Source: Astrocystis sublimbata (Eukaryota > Ascomycota > Sordariomycetes > Xylariales > Xylariaceae). Taken from it: a stretch of 64,000 nt of DNA. The first letter of the stretch is position 1; every line of letters starts with the position of its first letter. The notes below the pieces were generated by a model. It was given only the letters and a program-made list of their open reading frames with translations. It made no database searches and was not told where the DNA came from. Below are positions 34,938 through 45,843 of the stretch, piece after piece. The translations under genes and the position numbers were made by a program. The DNA lies in the NCBI GenBank assembly GCA_022453515.1, contig JAJNNY010000050.1:124001-188000 (forward strand), read 5' to 3'.

Positions 34938-35123
34938 GCGAGACTGAGACTGGTATGGTATACTGAGATTGGGTTTTGAGGGATGGCATCGGAGGGAGGG
35001 GGAGGGGGAGTGGGACCGGGTAGTTGAGATTTGCATTTGACGATGAGAGATACCGTTGTATAATTAGTGTTGTTTAAAATTTGATACTGATCCCCATTGC
35101 TCGCGGAAATGACAAACCTGTAA

Positions 35124-35936
35124 CCTTGCAATCCCGACACCAGGGTATCTTTCCACGCAATGATTCTGTTAGCTGCAATGGGCGGCTTTCGGCCGGGCAC
35201 ACTTTTGGAATTGACCTTTTCCCAATTCCAAGTGGCAGTGGTGCGTGATCCTACAGATTCAGCGAGAACCCAGATCGTTGTGTCAATAGGTATTAAGAGG
35301 GACAAAATCAAAGAAACGGCTAAAACCAGTCGTGCTCGAAATGGCGGCAGGTAAGTAGAGAGACATAAACCCAGTTCTACGAGGAATTTTAACTCTTCTG
35401 CCAGTATCGTGTTTTCTATTGCGCTTATTCCAAAGTGCACTTTCTGCCTCGGAAGCCTGATTCTTACACGGGGGGTTCAAATAAATGGCATTAACCCTAG
35501 CTTCACGACTATTGATCAAATACTCGACCGGCCTAATCTTGAGCATGTAAATCTTTTCCCTTTTCCCTGGAAGACGGATATACTAGGGAACAAGATATTC
35601 TCTATGACTTACAAGACCCTCAACGAACTTTGGCACCGTACAGTCTTGGTTAGTGGTTTCCGCGAAGAAGCACGGCTTTATAGTCTTCGAGTAGGCACAG
35701 GTGCTAATCTAGATGGTACGCTCCGAATACCTTTTCTTTATTTTATAAACTGTTTGCTATGTTAACGGCATATGCTAGGTGTACTCTCTGATGCCTTGCG
35801 TAACCATATTTTGTCCCATACCACCCACGTATTCGAGTCGAGTTATCAGTCGTTCCGCGTACGCGCCGACTTAATGCAACTAGCATTTAAAGCAGACGCA
35901 GGAGATCACAGCCAGCTTTTCGCGAGACATTTGTAA
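35124..35936 (+). pseudogene. DUF3435 (crypton-type recombinase-like) fragment
   Basis: An open frame from 35124 leads into MILLAAMGGFRPGTLLEL, and three exon-like blocks (to 35350, 35405-35715 and 35779-35936) join with matching phases. The blocks carry HVNLFPFPWKTDILGNKIF, GFREEARLYSLRVGTGANL and DGVLSDALRNHILSHTTHVF followed by YQSFRVRADL. This series is typical of the C-terminal half of fungal DUF3435 proteins, related to tyrosine recombinases of crypton elements and common in transposon-rich fungal DNA. The N-terminal half is missing: an in-frame stop lies at 35121 and only A+T-poor non-coding sequence precedes it. It is best read as a truncated relic of a mobile element, although the retained splice sites show recent origin or residual expression. 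Confidence 0.7.
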
Positions 35937-36886
35937 TGTTTCTTTAGCTAAATACACAAATGCCCCAGTCAATATTAGTCCAGAAGAAGAATTTCAATTC
36001 GAAAACCGAGGTGACGTGATCAATCTTCGGGATAATTACTGTCGGTGTTGATCGTGTTTCGCCCATTCATCTCCCAACGACCTTCGCCTTTTGAAACAAC
36101 TGTCATCATCCTCGGCATGGGCGGTGTGGATGTAATAGATAAGTATGTAGTATTCATGGTAGTTACTGTAACATAAGTGTGTTATCCTTAGGGTTTAGAA
36201 AATAGTTAGATGACTTTCAGTTAGTCATAGCTAGTCGACTTTCAGTTAGTCGATACCCACTGGTGTGGCTAGACTAACTAAATTACGTAATATTCTAGTT
36301 AGTCAATTGATCAAGGTGTTGACTAAACTAACTAAAATCAGAACCCTGGTTATTCCTTCCCATCACACTGACACGTCGCTTGGCAACCGAGGTGTTGCAG
36401 ACTAGCTTCTTGACTCTCGAAATCTCAGCCTCGTTCATCACCGCCATTAAGTTGCAAAGGATCAGTCTGTTGGTTCGGCCAGATGCAGCTGGCGTCCGTT
36501 TGAATTTTCTTCCCTTTGATCACATCGATGCAATACTCCTTTGACCGAAAAATGAAGATGCGATACCCATCCCGGTGGGCCACTTGCCTCCTTGCTTCTC
36601 CCCCTACAAACCCCTCGCACGTACATGACCTGCCTCCCTAGCTCAGTAAGGATATAGTGCACCCTTTCTAATTCTCTCTCCGGCTTGTAAACAGACACCA
36701 AGCACGGTTCCCCCCTTTACCTACAACTAAACCCCGTCACTAACTCAGAACTGTAGTCCCGCCCTCCCCAGATGCTGGCACATTGCTGTTGAACCAGGAG
36801 GTCCCTTGCCCGAGATTCCCACCACTTCGTAGCGCTGATTATCGCTTTCCGTCCCTCCGCCCAGCACGACAACAATATCATTCATC
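35937..36886. other. Intergenic between DUF3435 relic and ThDP enzyme gene
   Basis: Contains a MITE-like segment (listed separately) and, from about 36400, presumed promoter and pyrimidine-rich 5' UTR of the ThDP enzyme gene. No other gene seen. Confidence 0.45.
36190..36347. repeat. Possible MITE with AGGGTT termini
   Basis: The 158-bp segment starts AGGGTTTAGAAAATAGTTAG and ends with a sequence whose reverse complement starts AGGGTTCTGATTTTAGTTAG, so the two ends form an imperfect inverted repeat of about 20 bp. Inside, AGTTAGTC and its complement GACTAACT recur several times. No target-site duplication is clear. It sits directly after the recombinase relic. Confidence 0.35.
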
Positions 36887-39185
36887 ATGTCTCAGCAGAG
36901 TCTTCCGGGGTATGGATGCTCACGACAATCTTGCGGTTGCATGTGGCTAATCTCGTTAGATACACTACGGCGTTCGCCCTCTTTGAGGCGCTGTGGGAGG
37001 TATGTTTTGCTCCGCATGGTATCAGATCCTCTCTCCCTTGGCACTGGCTGACTAGGTACTTTATGGTAATACAGGCAGGAATTACTACCTGCTTTGTCAA
37101 TCTGGGGAATGATCACCCATCCATCATCGAAGCTATCGTCAAGGGCAAACGCGAGCGGCCTGATCGCTGGCCTCGCATGATTACTTGCCCATCTGAGGTA
37201 ACTGCCATATCGATGGCGGATGGGTATGCCCGAGTGACGGGGCGCCCGCAGGCCGTCATTGTGCATGTGGATGTTGGCACCCAGGCGCTCGGCCAAGGTG
37301 TCCATAACGCGTGCGTCGGCCGTGTGCCCATTTTCATCTTCTCCGGACTATGCCCGTCTACCGAGTCGGGGGAACTACCCGGCTCGCGCACAGAGTACGC
37401 CAACTGGCTGCAGGAGCCTCACGACCAAAAAGCCATCGTGCGGCAGTACTGTAGGTACGTGGGAGAGTTCCGTACCGGGCGGAATGTGAAGCAGACGATA
37501 TCCCGCGCGCTGCAGTTCGCCAACACGGCTCCAAAGGGCCCGGTTTACTTGGTTGCTACCCGGGAAGTCCTCGCAGAGGAATTGGAGCCATACTCTCTGC
37601 AACAGGAGCATTGGGGGCCTGTCGGCCCGGGGGCACTACCCTCGGAAGCTGCTTTCCAAGTGGCTTCTGCGCTGGTGAACGCAGAGCGGCCACTTATAAG
37701 TGAGTTCATCTTGCAGTCGTCTTCTTATTGTTCCAGTGGCTTGATTGGTGGATCTCTCATGCCCCGAGACCCCTGAGCCGAGACCCCTGGCTGAGAGCCT
37801 TGTCTTTACACTCAAGTAACAGAGGAGTGACTACTAACCCCATGCCTCATAGTCACTGGATATTCGGGTCGTGATTGGCGCAACCCTGGGGCCTTGGTTG
37901 CTCTTGCGGACTGTATCCCCGGAATACGTGTCCATGATACTGGCGGTAGTGACATGTGTTTCCCCATGACGCACATTGCCTCGGAAGGTTTCCGGCTCGC
38001 CAATCACAAATGCAGTACAGAGGCCGACGTGATACTCGTACTTGACTGCGACGTGCCTTGGATTCCAGTCTTGAACCCGCCATCTTCCGACAAGACCACC
38101 ATCTATCATATAGATAGCGACCCTCTCAATCAGCAGATATCTGTATCATTCTTCCCGGCGCACGGGCGCTGGAAAGCCGACAGCTTTACGGCAGTAAGCC
38201 AGTTGGTCGACGGTATCAAGAATAGCAAGCAGCTGTCTACGCTTCTACAAGACCCAAAATATGCGGCTCGCAGAGACGCTCGATCAAAAGTCCACAGCGC
38301 GACCCTGGCCGACATGACCACGCAGGTCCGCCACGGCGAGGGGGACTTTCTTAACGTGCATACCATTGGTCACATGTTGAAGACTCATCTGGCCGACTCC
38401 ACGTTTGTCGTCGAGGCCATAACTTCGGCGCAGACTCTGTCCGACCAACTGCAATGCAGCCGCCCGGGGAGCTGGATCAATTGTGGCGGCACCGGGATCG
38501 GGTGGAGCAACGGTGCGGCCCTCGGCGTGAGGATGGCACTGGCCGAACTTGCTCGAGATGGTGGTTCCAGTCCCCGCTTGGTTTGCCAGCTCGTGGGTGA
38601 CGGCAGTTTCATGTGTGCTGCCCCGTCGACGGCCCTGTGGGTAGCAAGCAAATACAAGATACCCATCCTAACCATCGTGTTGAATAATGGAGGTATGTCA
38701 AGTATTGCCCTTCCTTGTTCTCAAGTCCCCCCTTCCCCTCTTTCATGAATACTTGACCGGGACTGAGGCCGCGAGAATCGCGTCTCAAAGCTTCCAGACT
38801 TCTCAACTTGTTTTCATTGCTGTGAATCAGTTGTCGGGTTATATACCTACCTAATTTCTATACTGACTCATCTCTCCCAAATCAAGGCTGGCATGCTCCT
38901 CGCGACTCTGCTAGAATCGTCTACCCCAACGGGTTGAATGCCTCTGCCACTGACGAAGAAGCCAATACGTCGCTGAAGCCCACTCCCAACTATGCCGCCT
39001 TGGCCGAGGCGGCCTCTGGATCCGAGGTTGGGTGGAACAACGGATCGTCCGAGGATGACTATGCGGATCGATGGATGAAGGGCGTAAGGGTCAAAACGGT
39101 GGGCCAACTCAAAGAGGCACTTCAACTAGCCAATACCCGGGTTGCCCAGGAGGGTAGAGGGATGTTGATCGAGGCATTTATGTGA
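36887..39185 (+). CDS. Thiamine-diphosphate-dependent enzyme, acetolactate-synthase-like
   Basis: Five exons: 36887-36909, 36960-36999, 37075-37699, 37853-38692 and 38887-39185; 1827 nt, 608 residues. The N-terminal pyrimidine-binding domain begins YTTAFALFEALWEAGI and has the catalytic Glu in TCPSEVTAISMADGYAR. The C-terminal PP domain has the ThDP-Mg motif GDGSFMCAAP continuing through about 25 residues to IVLNNGGW, as expected. The fold covers acetolactate synthase, benzoylformate decarboxylase and oxalyl-CoA decarboxylase. The length and lack of a mitochondrial presequence differ from the housekeeping acetolactate synthase, so this is likely a paralogue that decarboxylates or couples 2-oxo acids. 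Start chosen because it gives a phase-correct 23-nt first exon. It may belong to the metabolite cluster to the right, but that is not shown. Confidence 0.88.
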
Positions 39186-39904
39186 AGATGTATAGACTTC
39201 ACAGCACCTCATGCATTTTATGACGCGAAAGCATTGACGATTGTTGTTCTCTTAAATATTGAAGTAGGGCGTCGAAGGGCAAACTCTTGGTGACATTGAT
39301 GTTGGTCTCATCCATCTGCCAACTTCAAACTCGATCTCGACCCTATTCTGGTTCTTCATCCACTTCTTCTCCATGTCTTCACGCGGCCCAATATGGTCTT
39401 CCAAATGCATGCTGAAGTCAAGCTTGTTGCGAAGCGTGGCCCTTAAGATGCCTGCAGGGAGTCATGCATGCCTCGGAGGCGATATGGGGCCAAGATGCAG
39501 CGGAATTCCGAGCCGATAGATTCCTGGACAAGAAACTGACCAGACGAAGTGGATGGGAGGCAGCACAGTGGAAGTTTACCTCGCGTGATAGAGTGAGCAA
39601 CGTTTGAGATTACTCTATGTTTGGTTTGAACAGCAGCGGATATGCGATAGAGTGAGGATGATCTGCAACGATTAAGGCAATCATCATACTAGAATCATAT
39701 ACGTTATTGATTGATTCAAATAGATATTCTCGAAGAGGATCGCTAGATACTTTTAAACCTCTGATAGTCTGCTCCTTTTGCTGTTCTCGGCAACTATTCT
39801 CTCGATTTCTGTCTCTCTGAAAACATGCTGCTCCCCCACACATACATGAAGTCATAAGCCTCAATGTGTTTGTACTGCCTGCTTTCTCCAAGCTATCCCA
39901 GACG
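39186..39904. other. Intergenic between convergent genes
   Basis: 3' flanks of the ThDP enzyme gene (plus) and the Dabb gene (minus). No coding potential recognised. Confidence 0.5.
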
Positions 39905-40388
39905 TCATGTCCCTCCAGTAGCCTGCGGCTTGAAGAAGACGGTCATCATTCCGTCTATGGTAATCTCACCTAAGACTTTCAACACTTTTGCATGAGCAGG
40001 ACATTCGCCCTCGTAGTATTTCATGTCGTCCATGCTGGCGAATTCGGTCTTGTTGACGAAGGTGTAGCCTTCAGTGCGAGGGCCTTCTTCGGCAGGACCA
40101 GCAACCATACTGAGTATGTAAGGCCTGCCATTCTAGTACACGCGTGAGTATTTAATGCTGAAGCAGACGTAGACGTTGCCTGGGACATACCCTCTGGTTG
40201 TCAACAGCCATCTTCCGACACTGCTCCAAAAACCTTTTCTGATCCTCAGCCTTCGGCATCTTGAACATAGTCACACGGTGCACACGATCAGCTACGCTGA
40301 CGTAGCTGCGGCTATGTACATTGAGTCCGTTCTTCGCAACAGTGGCCAGCGGTTGAAGGCCGCGCGAGGGCCTTGTAAGCGCAAACAT
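39905..40388 (-). CDS. Dabb (stress-responsive A/B barrel) domain protein
   Basis: Two exons, 40388-40191 and 40132-39905, phase-0 intron of 58 nt; 141 residues. The first 32 residues (many Arg, Ser and Leu, no acids) look like a mitochondrial targeting sequence, followed by HRVTMFKMPKAEDQKRFLEQ, the usual opening of a Dabb ferredoxin-like domain, and by GYTFVNKTEFASMDDMKYYE and HAKVLKVL. Dabb proteins form dimeric alpha-beta barrels; members act in stress responses or as small-molecule cyclases and decarboxylases. No catalytic assignment is possible. A single-domain Dabb protein beside metabolite genes could be a tailoring enzyme, but it may simply be a housekeeping mitochondrial protein. 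Confidence 0.85.
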
Positions 40389-40896
40389 TATGATTTAATA
40401 TCGGTGGGATGGACTTCGTAAGTGAGTGTCACAGAAAAACGACGCCGTTAGTCCATGAGCTTGAACTAACGGTAGATATGGCGCCACTTCTACGCGACAG
40501 TGAGAAACGTGAAACAAAAGATGATAGCTGTTGAAATGGTGAATGGCGATGCGGAGTTGAACATTTGAAGTCCTTAGAGTGGACAATCTAGATTACGTTA
40601 GGTAGGTAGGTACGTAATTAAGATGTTCCCCTAATTAGTCATAAATCGGCGGTCACCAGATGCAACGCATAGCGTGATTAGTGAGGGGAGGGTCGAAGGG
40701 TCGCGCGGCGTTTTTCGCATAAAGATAAAAAACCAGAAAAAAAACTGGTTAGCTAGTATGCAACATTTTATATTCAACAGCTTTTTAATTTTTTGAGGTT
40801 TTAATCAAAAAAAAAGTATATAACTTTTTGATTCGCTCTATTTTAATACTATGGCTGTCGAGCTAATTACCTGATGTTTGAGGCCTGCGACGAGAC
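40389..40896. other. Divergent intergenic region of Dabb and aminotransferase genes
   Basis: Shared promoter space of two divergent genes. The part at 40730-40850 is A+T-rich with A/T runs. No defined site seen. Confidence 0.5.
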
Positions 40897-42729
40897 ATGC
40901 AACTATTCACTTCTCCAATGTTTGCCTCAAACTCATCTAGGCACTTTCAAGTGCTCCTGCGTCCTGCCAGGAAGTCTGCTTTAGCATTTCCATCAATCTC
41001 TTCCAGGCTTCAAGCGGTACCAACCTGCAGCACCCGACAAGCTGCAGCTACAGCCTTTAGCACTCCTGCCACAACCCGCAGCCTAAAGCAATCGTCGCTG
41101 GGCAATGCCAGTGCGGCCAGTTCTCATCTTCATCCAACTCTAAAGCCAGCGCCTCTTTACGTGGTGGCGGCCAAGGGTACAGCTGTGACGTTTTCTAATG
41201 GCAAAACGATCGAGGATACGACTTGTGGTGCAGCAGTAGCCTGCATTGGCTACGATAATGAGAGGGTCAAAAATGCCATGATTAAGCAAATGGGTGATTT
41301 TTGTTATTCAAATTCATTGCTTTATGGGCATCAAATTGGCGACGAGCTGGCTACGGAGATTATCAAGGGGACTAACGGGGAGATGGCCAAGGTGTACCTG
41401 ATGTCCTCTGGTATGTCATCACATTCTTGTTCAAAGTCAGACGTGATATTTAACAGGTCTTAGGAGCCGAAGCTATGGAGTCAGCCATGAAAATGGCAAG
41501 ACAGTATTACATGGAGCTGAACCCAAAACAGCCCCAGCGTACCAACTTCATTGCACGCGAAGGGTCTTTCCACGGCTCAACTCTTGGGTCGCTTTCGATG
41601 GGCGGTCATGTCGGACGGCGGAAACTCTTCGAGGGCATGCTGTTCAACAATATTCACCGTGTCTCAGCCGCCAACGAGTATCGGGGAAGGGCTGATGGCC
41701 AGACAACGGAGGAATACGTGCAGCAATTGGCAGATGAGCTGGATCGAAAGTTCCAGGAGGTTGGACCTGATACTATTGCTGCATTTGTTGCTGAGCCTGT
41801 TGTTGGGGCGGTAAGTATTCATTTTCCGCATGTTTATGTCCTTGGCTGAATTCATTGCGTCAAAGACCCTTGGCACGGTCCCTGCGCCTGCTGGCTATTT
41901 CAAAGCTATGAAGAAAGTATGCGACAAGTACGGGGCGCTTCTCATCTTGGACGGTCAGTAGTGATGAGACTTGAGCCCTATTCAAGATAACTGATGATTG
42001 AACAGAGGTTATGTCCGGGATGGGTCGTTGTGGATCGCTTCATGAGTGGGAGCAAGAGGGCGTCATCCCAGATATTCAGACCATTGCCAAAGGCCTAGCA
42101 GGTGGATTCGCACCAGTGGCTGGAATGTTAATCAACCATCGTGTGTCAGATGCATTGATAGCCGGAAGCGGGTAAGTCGCAGTGACATGTATATTCTGAA
42201 CTCTCAAACTCACGTCGGCACTAGCGTTTTCGCACACGGACATACTTATCAAGGACACCCCGTGGGTTGTGCTGCTGCGCTAGAAGTTCAGCGCATCATA
42301 AGAGAAGACAACCTCGTTGAGAATGTTCGCGAGAACGGCGAATATCTGGGCAAGCTTCTGCGTGAGCACCTGGGCGGCCACCCCTACGTTGGTGACATTC
42401 GAGGCAGAGGCTTCTTCTGGTCGGTGAGTTAACCACCCAGTCAGAAAATGATGCAGGTTGGAGAATGTAAGCTGACGCATACTATAAAGCTGGAGTTCGT
42501 GGCCTGCAAGAAGACGAAAGAACCGTTTCCGCCATCAGCAGGAATCGCGAAGAAAGTTCATTTGGCAGCGCTCAACGATGTAGGCATTAGCGTCTACCCG
42601 GGAATGGGTACCAAAGACGGTGTGAATGGAGATCACGCGTGGATAGCACCTGCTTACACGAGCACGAAGCATGATATTGAGAGGATAGTTTCCAAGGTCA
42701 AAGAGTCCGTAATCCTAGCCCTCGGGTAA
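40897..42729 (+). CDS. Class III pyridoxal-phosphate aminotransferase
   Basis: Six exons: 40897-41410, 41464-41810, 41866-41953, 42006-42171, 42225-42423 and 42490-42729; 1554 nt, 517 residues. The first 70-75 residues are Ser/Ala/Arg-rich and likely a mitochondrial presequence. The aminotransferase core shows MSSGAEAMESAMKMARQY (PLP phosphate site), FHGSTLGSLSMGGH, FVAEPVVGA, LLILDEVMSGMGRCG with the cofactor-binding Asp, and TIAKGLAGGFAPVAG, where the Lys should form the Schiff base. The HTYQGHPVGCAAAL loop is also typical. The group contains ornithine, GABA, beta-alanine and diaminopelargonate aminotransferases. The preferred amine is unknown. It follows a ThDP enzyme and precedes the NRPS region, so a role in making a non-protein amino acid is possible. 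Confidence 0.92.
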
Positions 42730-44628
42730 ATTCGAGCCTCTATAGGCTTAAGCATAAGCAAAGATAACGCAACCTCAGATATCCTCGTCGGATAATGCGA
42801 GTGGCGCCGGGCATTCTTGTACCAGATACCCGTCCTCGCTGATTCTAGATACATGATTTCAATGTAATCCACTAGCCATTCAAAACCCTGCGGGAATCGA
42901 AGAGGAGGAACCTTCGATTGTGCGGTCATTTCATAATGCCATGTTCGCGTGCAAAATTACCTTTAATAAACTCAATGATCAAGAGAAGTTACCACGTCCA
43001 CCACTATCAACGGAAGCAGTGGGTGTGAGTGAGTGGTTATGTGTGTGATTAATGACTTAGCTTTTAAGGTGGACCAATGCGATGACGACACGATAGAAGG
43101 GATCGTTTCAGATCCTGCCCGTACACAGGCAGGCAGTCTTCTTGGATTGAATGTGCGTCGATGGTCGTTGGGGTGATGCTTAAAGGATTGACTGTTTGCG
43201 GGAGTGCCTGACCGCCATTGAAAATGGGGGGTGTACCCATCAATATTAACTTCACGCCATTTGAGCTTGGCACCTCCGGAGTTGCTGAGGTCCTATAGGT
43301 GTAAGAATTCGCCCCGCAAGTCACTATGGGTAGGTTAAGGGTTCGGATAGGGCCCCTAGTAAACGTTACGCAACTAGGCCAGGGTGTGTTAACCAGGGTA
43401 GTTTTAGTAGTTTCATGCCTGATAGCTTTGAATTATGTAAAAAGAATATTTCTTTGAGATCTACGCCAGCATTAGCGTCTGTGTACGATACCTGGTGGGG
43501 CGACATTTTACCCATCCCGTACCTCGTAGAATGAATGTACCATGGTTAAACGGAGAAAAGGGGGGAACTATAGTTTGAGACCTGCCAACAGAGCCAGATC
43601 GTTGTCGTCTATACAGTAGCATTGGTTTTCGCGCCTTGTATATTCCGGTACCACTCTATCAGTTGCGCATTTTCTTTTCCGCCGTTATACACGCAAACTT
43701 TCATAGTTAGAGTCGCGTTTTGTTCTTGGGTGTTTGTTTGAAGGTACTCTCATGTTTACAACTATTGGCGTGTTGTCCCTTCACTCCACACTTATGCCTA
43801 CTGTTCCCCCATCCAGAACAAGACAGAACTTGACACGACCATGCTAAATACCAACTCTAGCAAGTCCAACTAGCTGTGACTCTTTGCATTGCGAGACAGG
43901 CATGTCACGATCGTACGATGCCCACTTCTCTGCAGCAGCGACCTCGTGTCGCGCCCCTGTAGATGGAGTAAAGGAACCATCGCGAGGGCCGCTCCGGGGG
44001 GCGTGGCTCGGCATGGAGACATATACGCAGTTGAAGTTGAGTAGAATGTTAGAGGAGAGAGTAGAGACAGGGAGTGTTAGTGTCCTTGGCGCGCTTCGAA
44101 GTCACCACATAGCTTATGATGTTCGAAGAAGTACTGTTTTCTCAACCCCTGCTTAGCCGCAATACCTGGTCCACTACCTTTTGACACTCTCGGTACGTTG
44201 TAGGGTCTGGGGAATTCCCCAGGTTTTTGCTGTTCTGGAACCTACCCTTGCCACAGTGGATTCTTTTGCTTAGAATGGTAATACGACTGTATGTGAAGTT
44301 ACATTGCTACCGCCTTAGCATAATTGCCACAACACCAATCCTCTGTGAAGCCTTAGATATATTAGGTAAACTCTACTACGGCTTTAGAAGTGAAAGGGCC
44401 TTATTAACCGTGGTTCGTAGTATGTTCAGCAAAACAGCTTTCAAATAATATACATAGCTTTAGTAAAGTAATCGCCTCAAGTCTCTAGGTATGTAGTAAA
44501 AAAGAATTGCGATAAGCTTGATAGTTTCATTTTTACAAAGATAGAAGGGCAGCGAGGTAGGTAGCAAGTATCTTCCCATACAAATTAGGTATGCAAGTAC
44601 AGATATTCAGGTCCATTTCTATTCTAGT
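42730..44628. other. 1.9-kb intergenic region
   Basis: No recognisable gene. The open frames at 43884-44156 (plus) and 44227-44448 (plus) have no family resemblance. The region near 44220-44460 is A+T-rich and may be an old mobile-element relic. This gap separates the aminotransferase from the glycosyltransferase. Confidence 0.45.
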
Positions 44629-45843
44629 CTAAAAGTCCACTGTGGTAATATCCGGTGTCTCCAGAACTCCTGCTACAAGCACCTTCTCTCGAATAGCTGG
44701 GAATTTGCAAATCGAGATCTCACGATCCTGGGTATAACGAGAGCTGATATGCCTTAGAAGAGCGCCAAAAGTTCCAGGCCTGCAATCGTCGCCAAGGTGT
44801 TCCGGCTTATCCCACAAGTCGGCGAGCGTAGGGATATCGTGGTCTCGCCAATGGTACAGCTTTAGCATGGCTGTGCTTGAGAGTAGGGTGTCGAAAAAGT
44901 TGCGAGCATCTTGGTAGCGCTCACTATCTTGGTCCCTGTCGTACCTCGTCAGGAAGAACTCGGCCTGTTTGGGCCCGTTATCGTTGGTCAACATGGCCGC
45001 CGAGGCGAACTCCTTGTATTCGATGAGCATGACGCGATGCTTGCAGTAGAGCGGCCCACTGAAGCCGTCTGACGGGTCTTCGAGCAGCCGGATCCTATCG
45101 TAGGCCAGATAGCCCTGGAAATAGTCCAGCTTGTCCCCGTCGGCACCCTGGAATACATGCGAGAAGTTCCCATCGCGAACGAGATGTCGAAATAGGGGAT
45201 GGGCGTGGATGCCCTTGTTATTGATTCTCCCCGTCCAAGCCTCCAGGAGGACCAGCATCCAGCGCTTGATGAAGCCGTTATCCCGCCGACCAGCGATGAA
45301 GAAGTTCTCCGCCACGCCTGACTTCAGTGTTGGGTCAGCCGAAGCAACCGCTACCTCAAATTTGGATTTAGGATCTCGGAGTTTGGCCCAGCAAACTTGT
45401 TCCAGATGCATCAACAGGATGATGCCAACATCCATCCACACGCCACCATGCTGATATACCAGTGGCAGGCGAACGGTATCAGAAGTGTTGGAGCCGGCGA
45501 ACTGGCCTGTAGTCCTTCCGTCCCTGAGATGCTTCGGAATATACTCGTCGTCGACGAAGTTGAAGAGGTAGGCAGGAGACTCGCGATTGAGGTCTAGGAC
45601 GCGGACAGTCCAATCGGGACCTAATAGCCTCACCCAGTTGGCAACATTGGACTTCTGCCACGGGGGCATAGTGTGTACCCCTTTATCCCAAAACGCCCAG
45701 ACATTCTTCTCGGAAGTCACTGGAGGAGAGAGGTGAATGCTGTGGATGATCTCTTCGTCCGACCTCTCATCCAGATTTGGAAGAGCGCGTAGTTTGAGGT
45801 GAGTCAGGTCTGGGAAGCCGAATGCAGCTTCGGAGTTCTCCAT
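44629..45843 (-). CDS. Glycosyltransferase, capsular-polysaccharide-synthesis type
   Basis: Single exon, 404 residues from the ATG at 45843. An upstream in-frame GTG at 45918 is not taken as the start. The protein opens with a polar region, then RSDEEIIHSIHLSPPVTSEK, NVWAFWDKGVHTMPPWQ and VANWVRLLGPDWTVRVLD, followed by SDTVRLPLVYQHGGVWMDVG, in which the Asp after GGVW is the DxD-like donor-binding site. This matches fungal proteins of the Caps_synth glycosyltransferase family (GT32-like fold). No signal peptide or membrane anchor is visible, which suits a soluble enzyme acting on a small molecule more than Golgi glycosylation. It lies at the left edge of the NRPS and sugar-nucleotide block and is the only glycosyltransferase in the window, so it is the best candidate to use the UDP-sugar made there. 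Confidence 0.85.
   Translation of the reverse strand: MENSEAAFGFPDLTHLKLRALPNLDERSDEEIIHSIHLSPPVTSEKNVWAFWDKGVHTMPPWQKSNVANWVRLLGPDWTVRVLDLNRESPAYLFNFVDDEYIPKHLRDGRTTGQFAGSNTSDTVRLPLVYQHGGVWMDVGIILLMHLEQVCWAKLRDPKSKFEVAVASADPTLKSGVAENFFIAGRRDNGFIKRWMLVLLEAWTGRINNKGIHAHPLFRHLVRDGNFSHVFQGADGDKLDYFQGYLAYDRIRLLEDPSDGFSGPLYCKHRVMLIEYKEFASAAMLTNDNGPKQAEFFLTRYDRDQDSERYQDARNFFDTLLSSTAMLKLYHWRDHDIPTLADLWDKPEHLGDDCRPGTFGALLRHISSRYTQDREISICKFPAIREKVLVAGVLETPDITTVDF

Noticed and set aside
43884..44448. Two plus-strand open frames between aminotransferase and glycosyltransferase
   Set aside because: No family resemblance. The second is A+T-rich with hydrophobic bias only, and neither has supporting splice structure.
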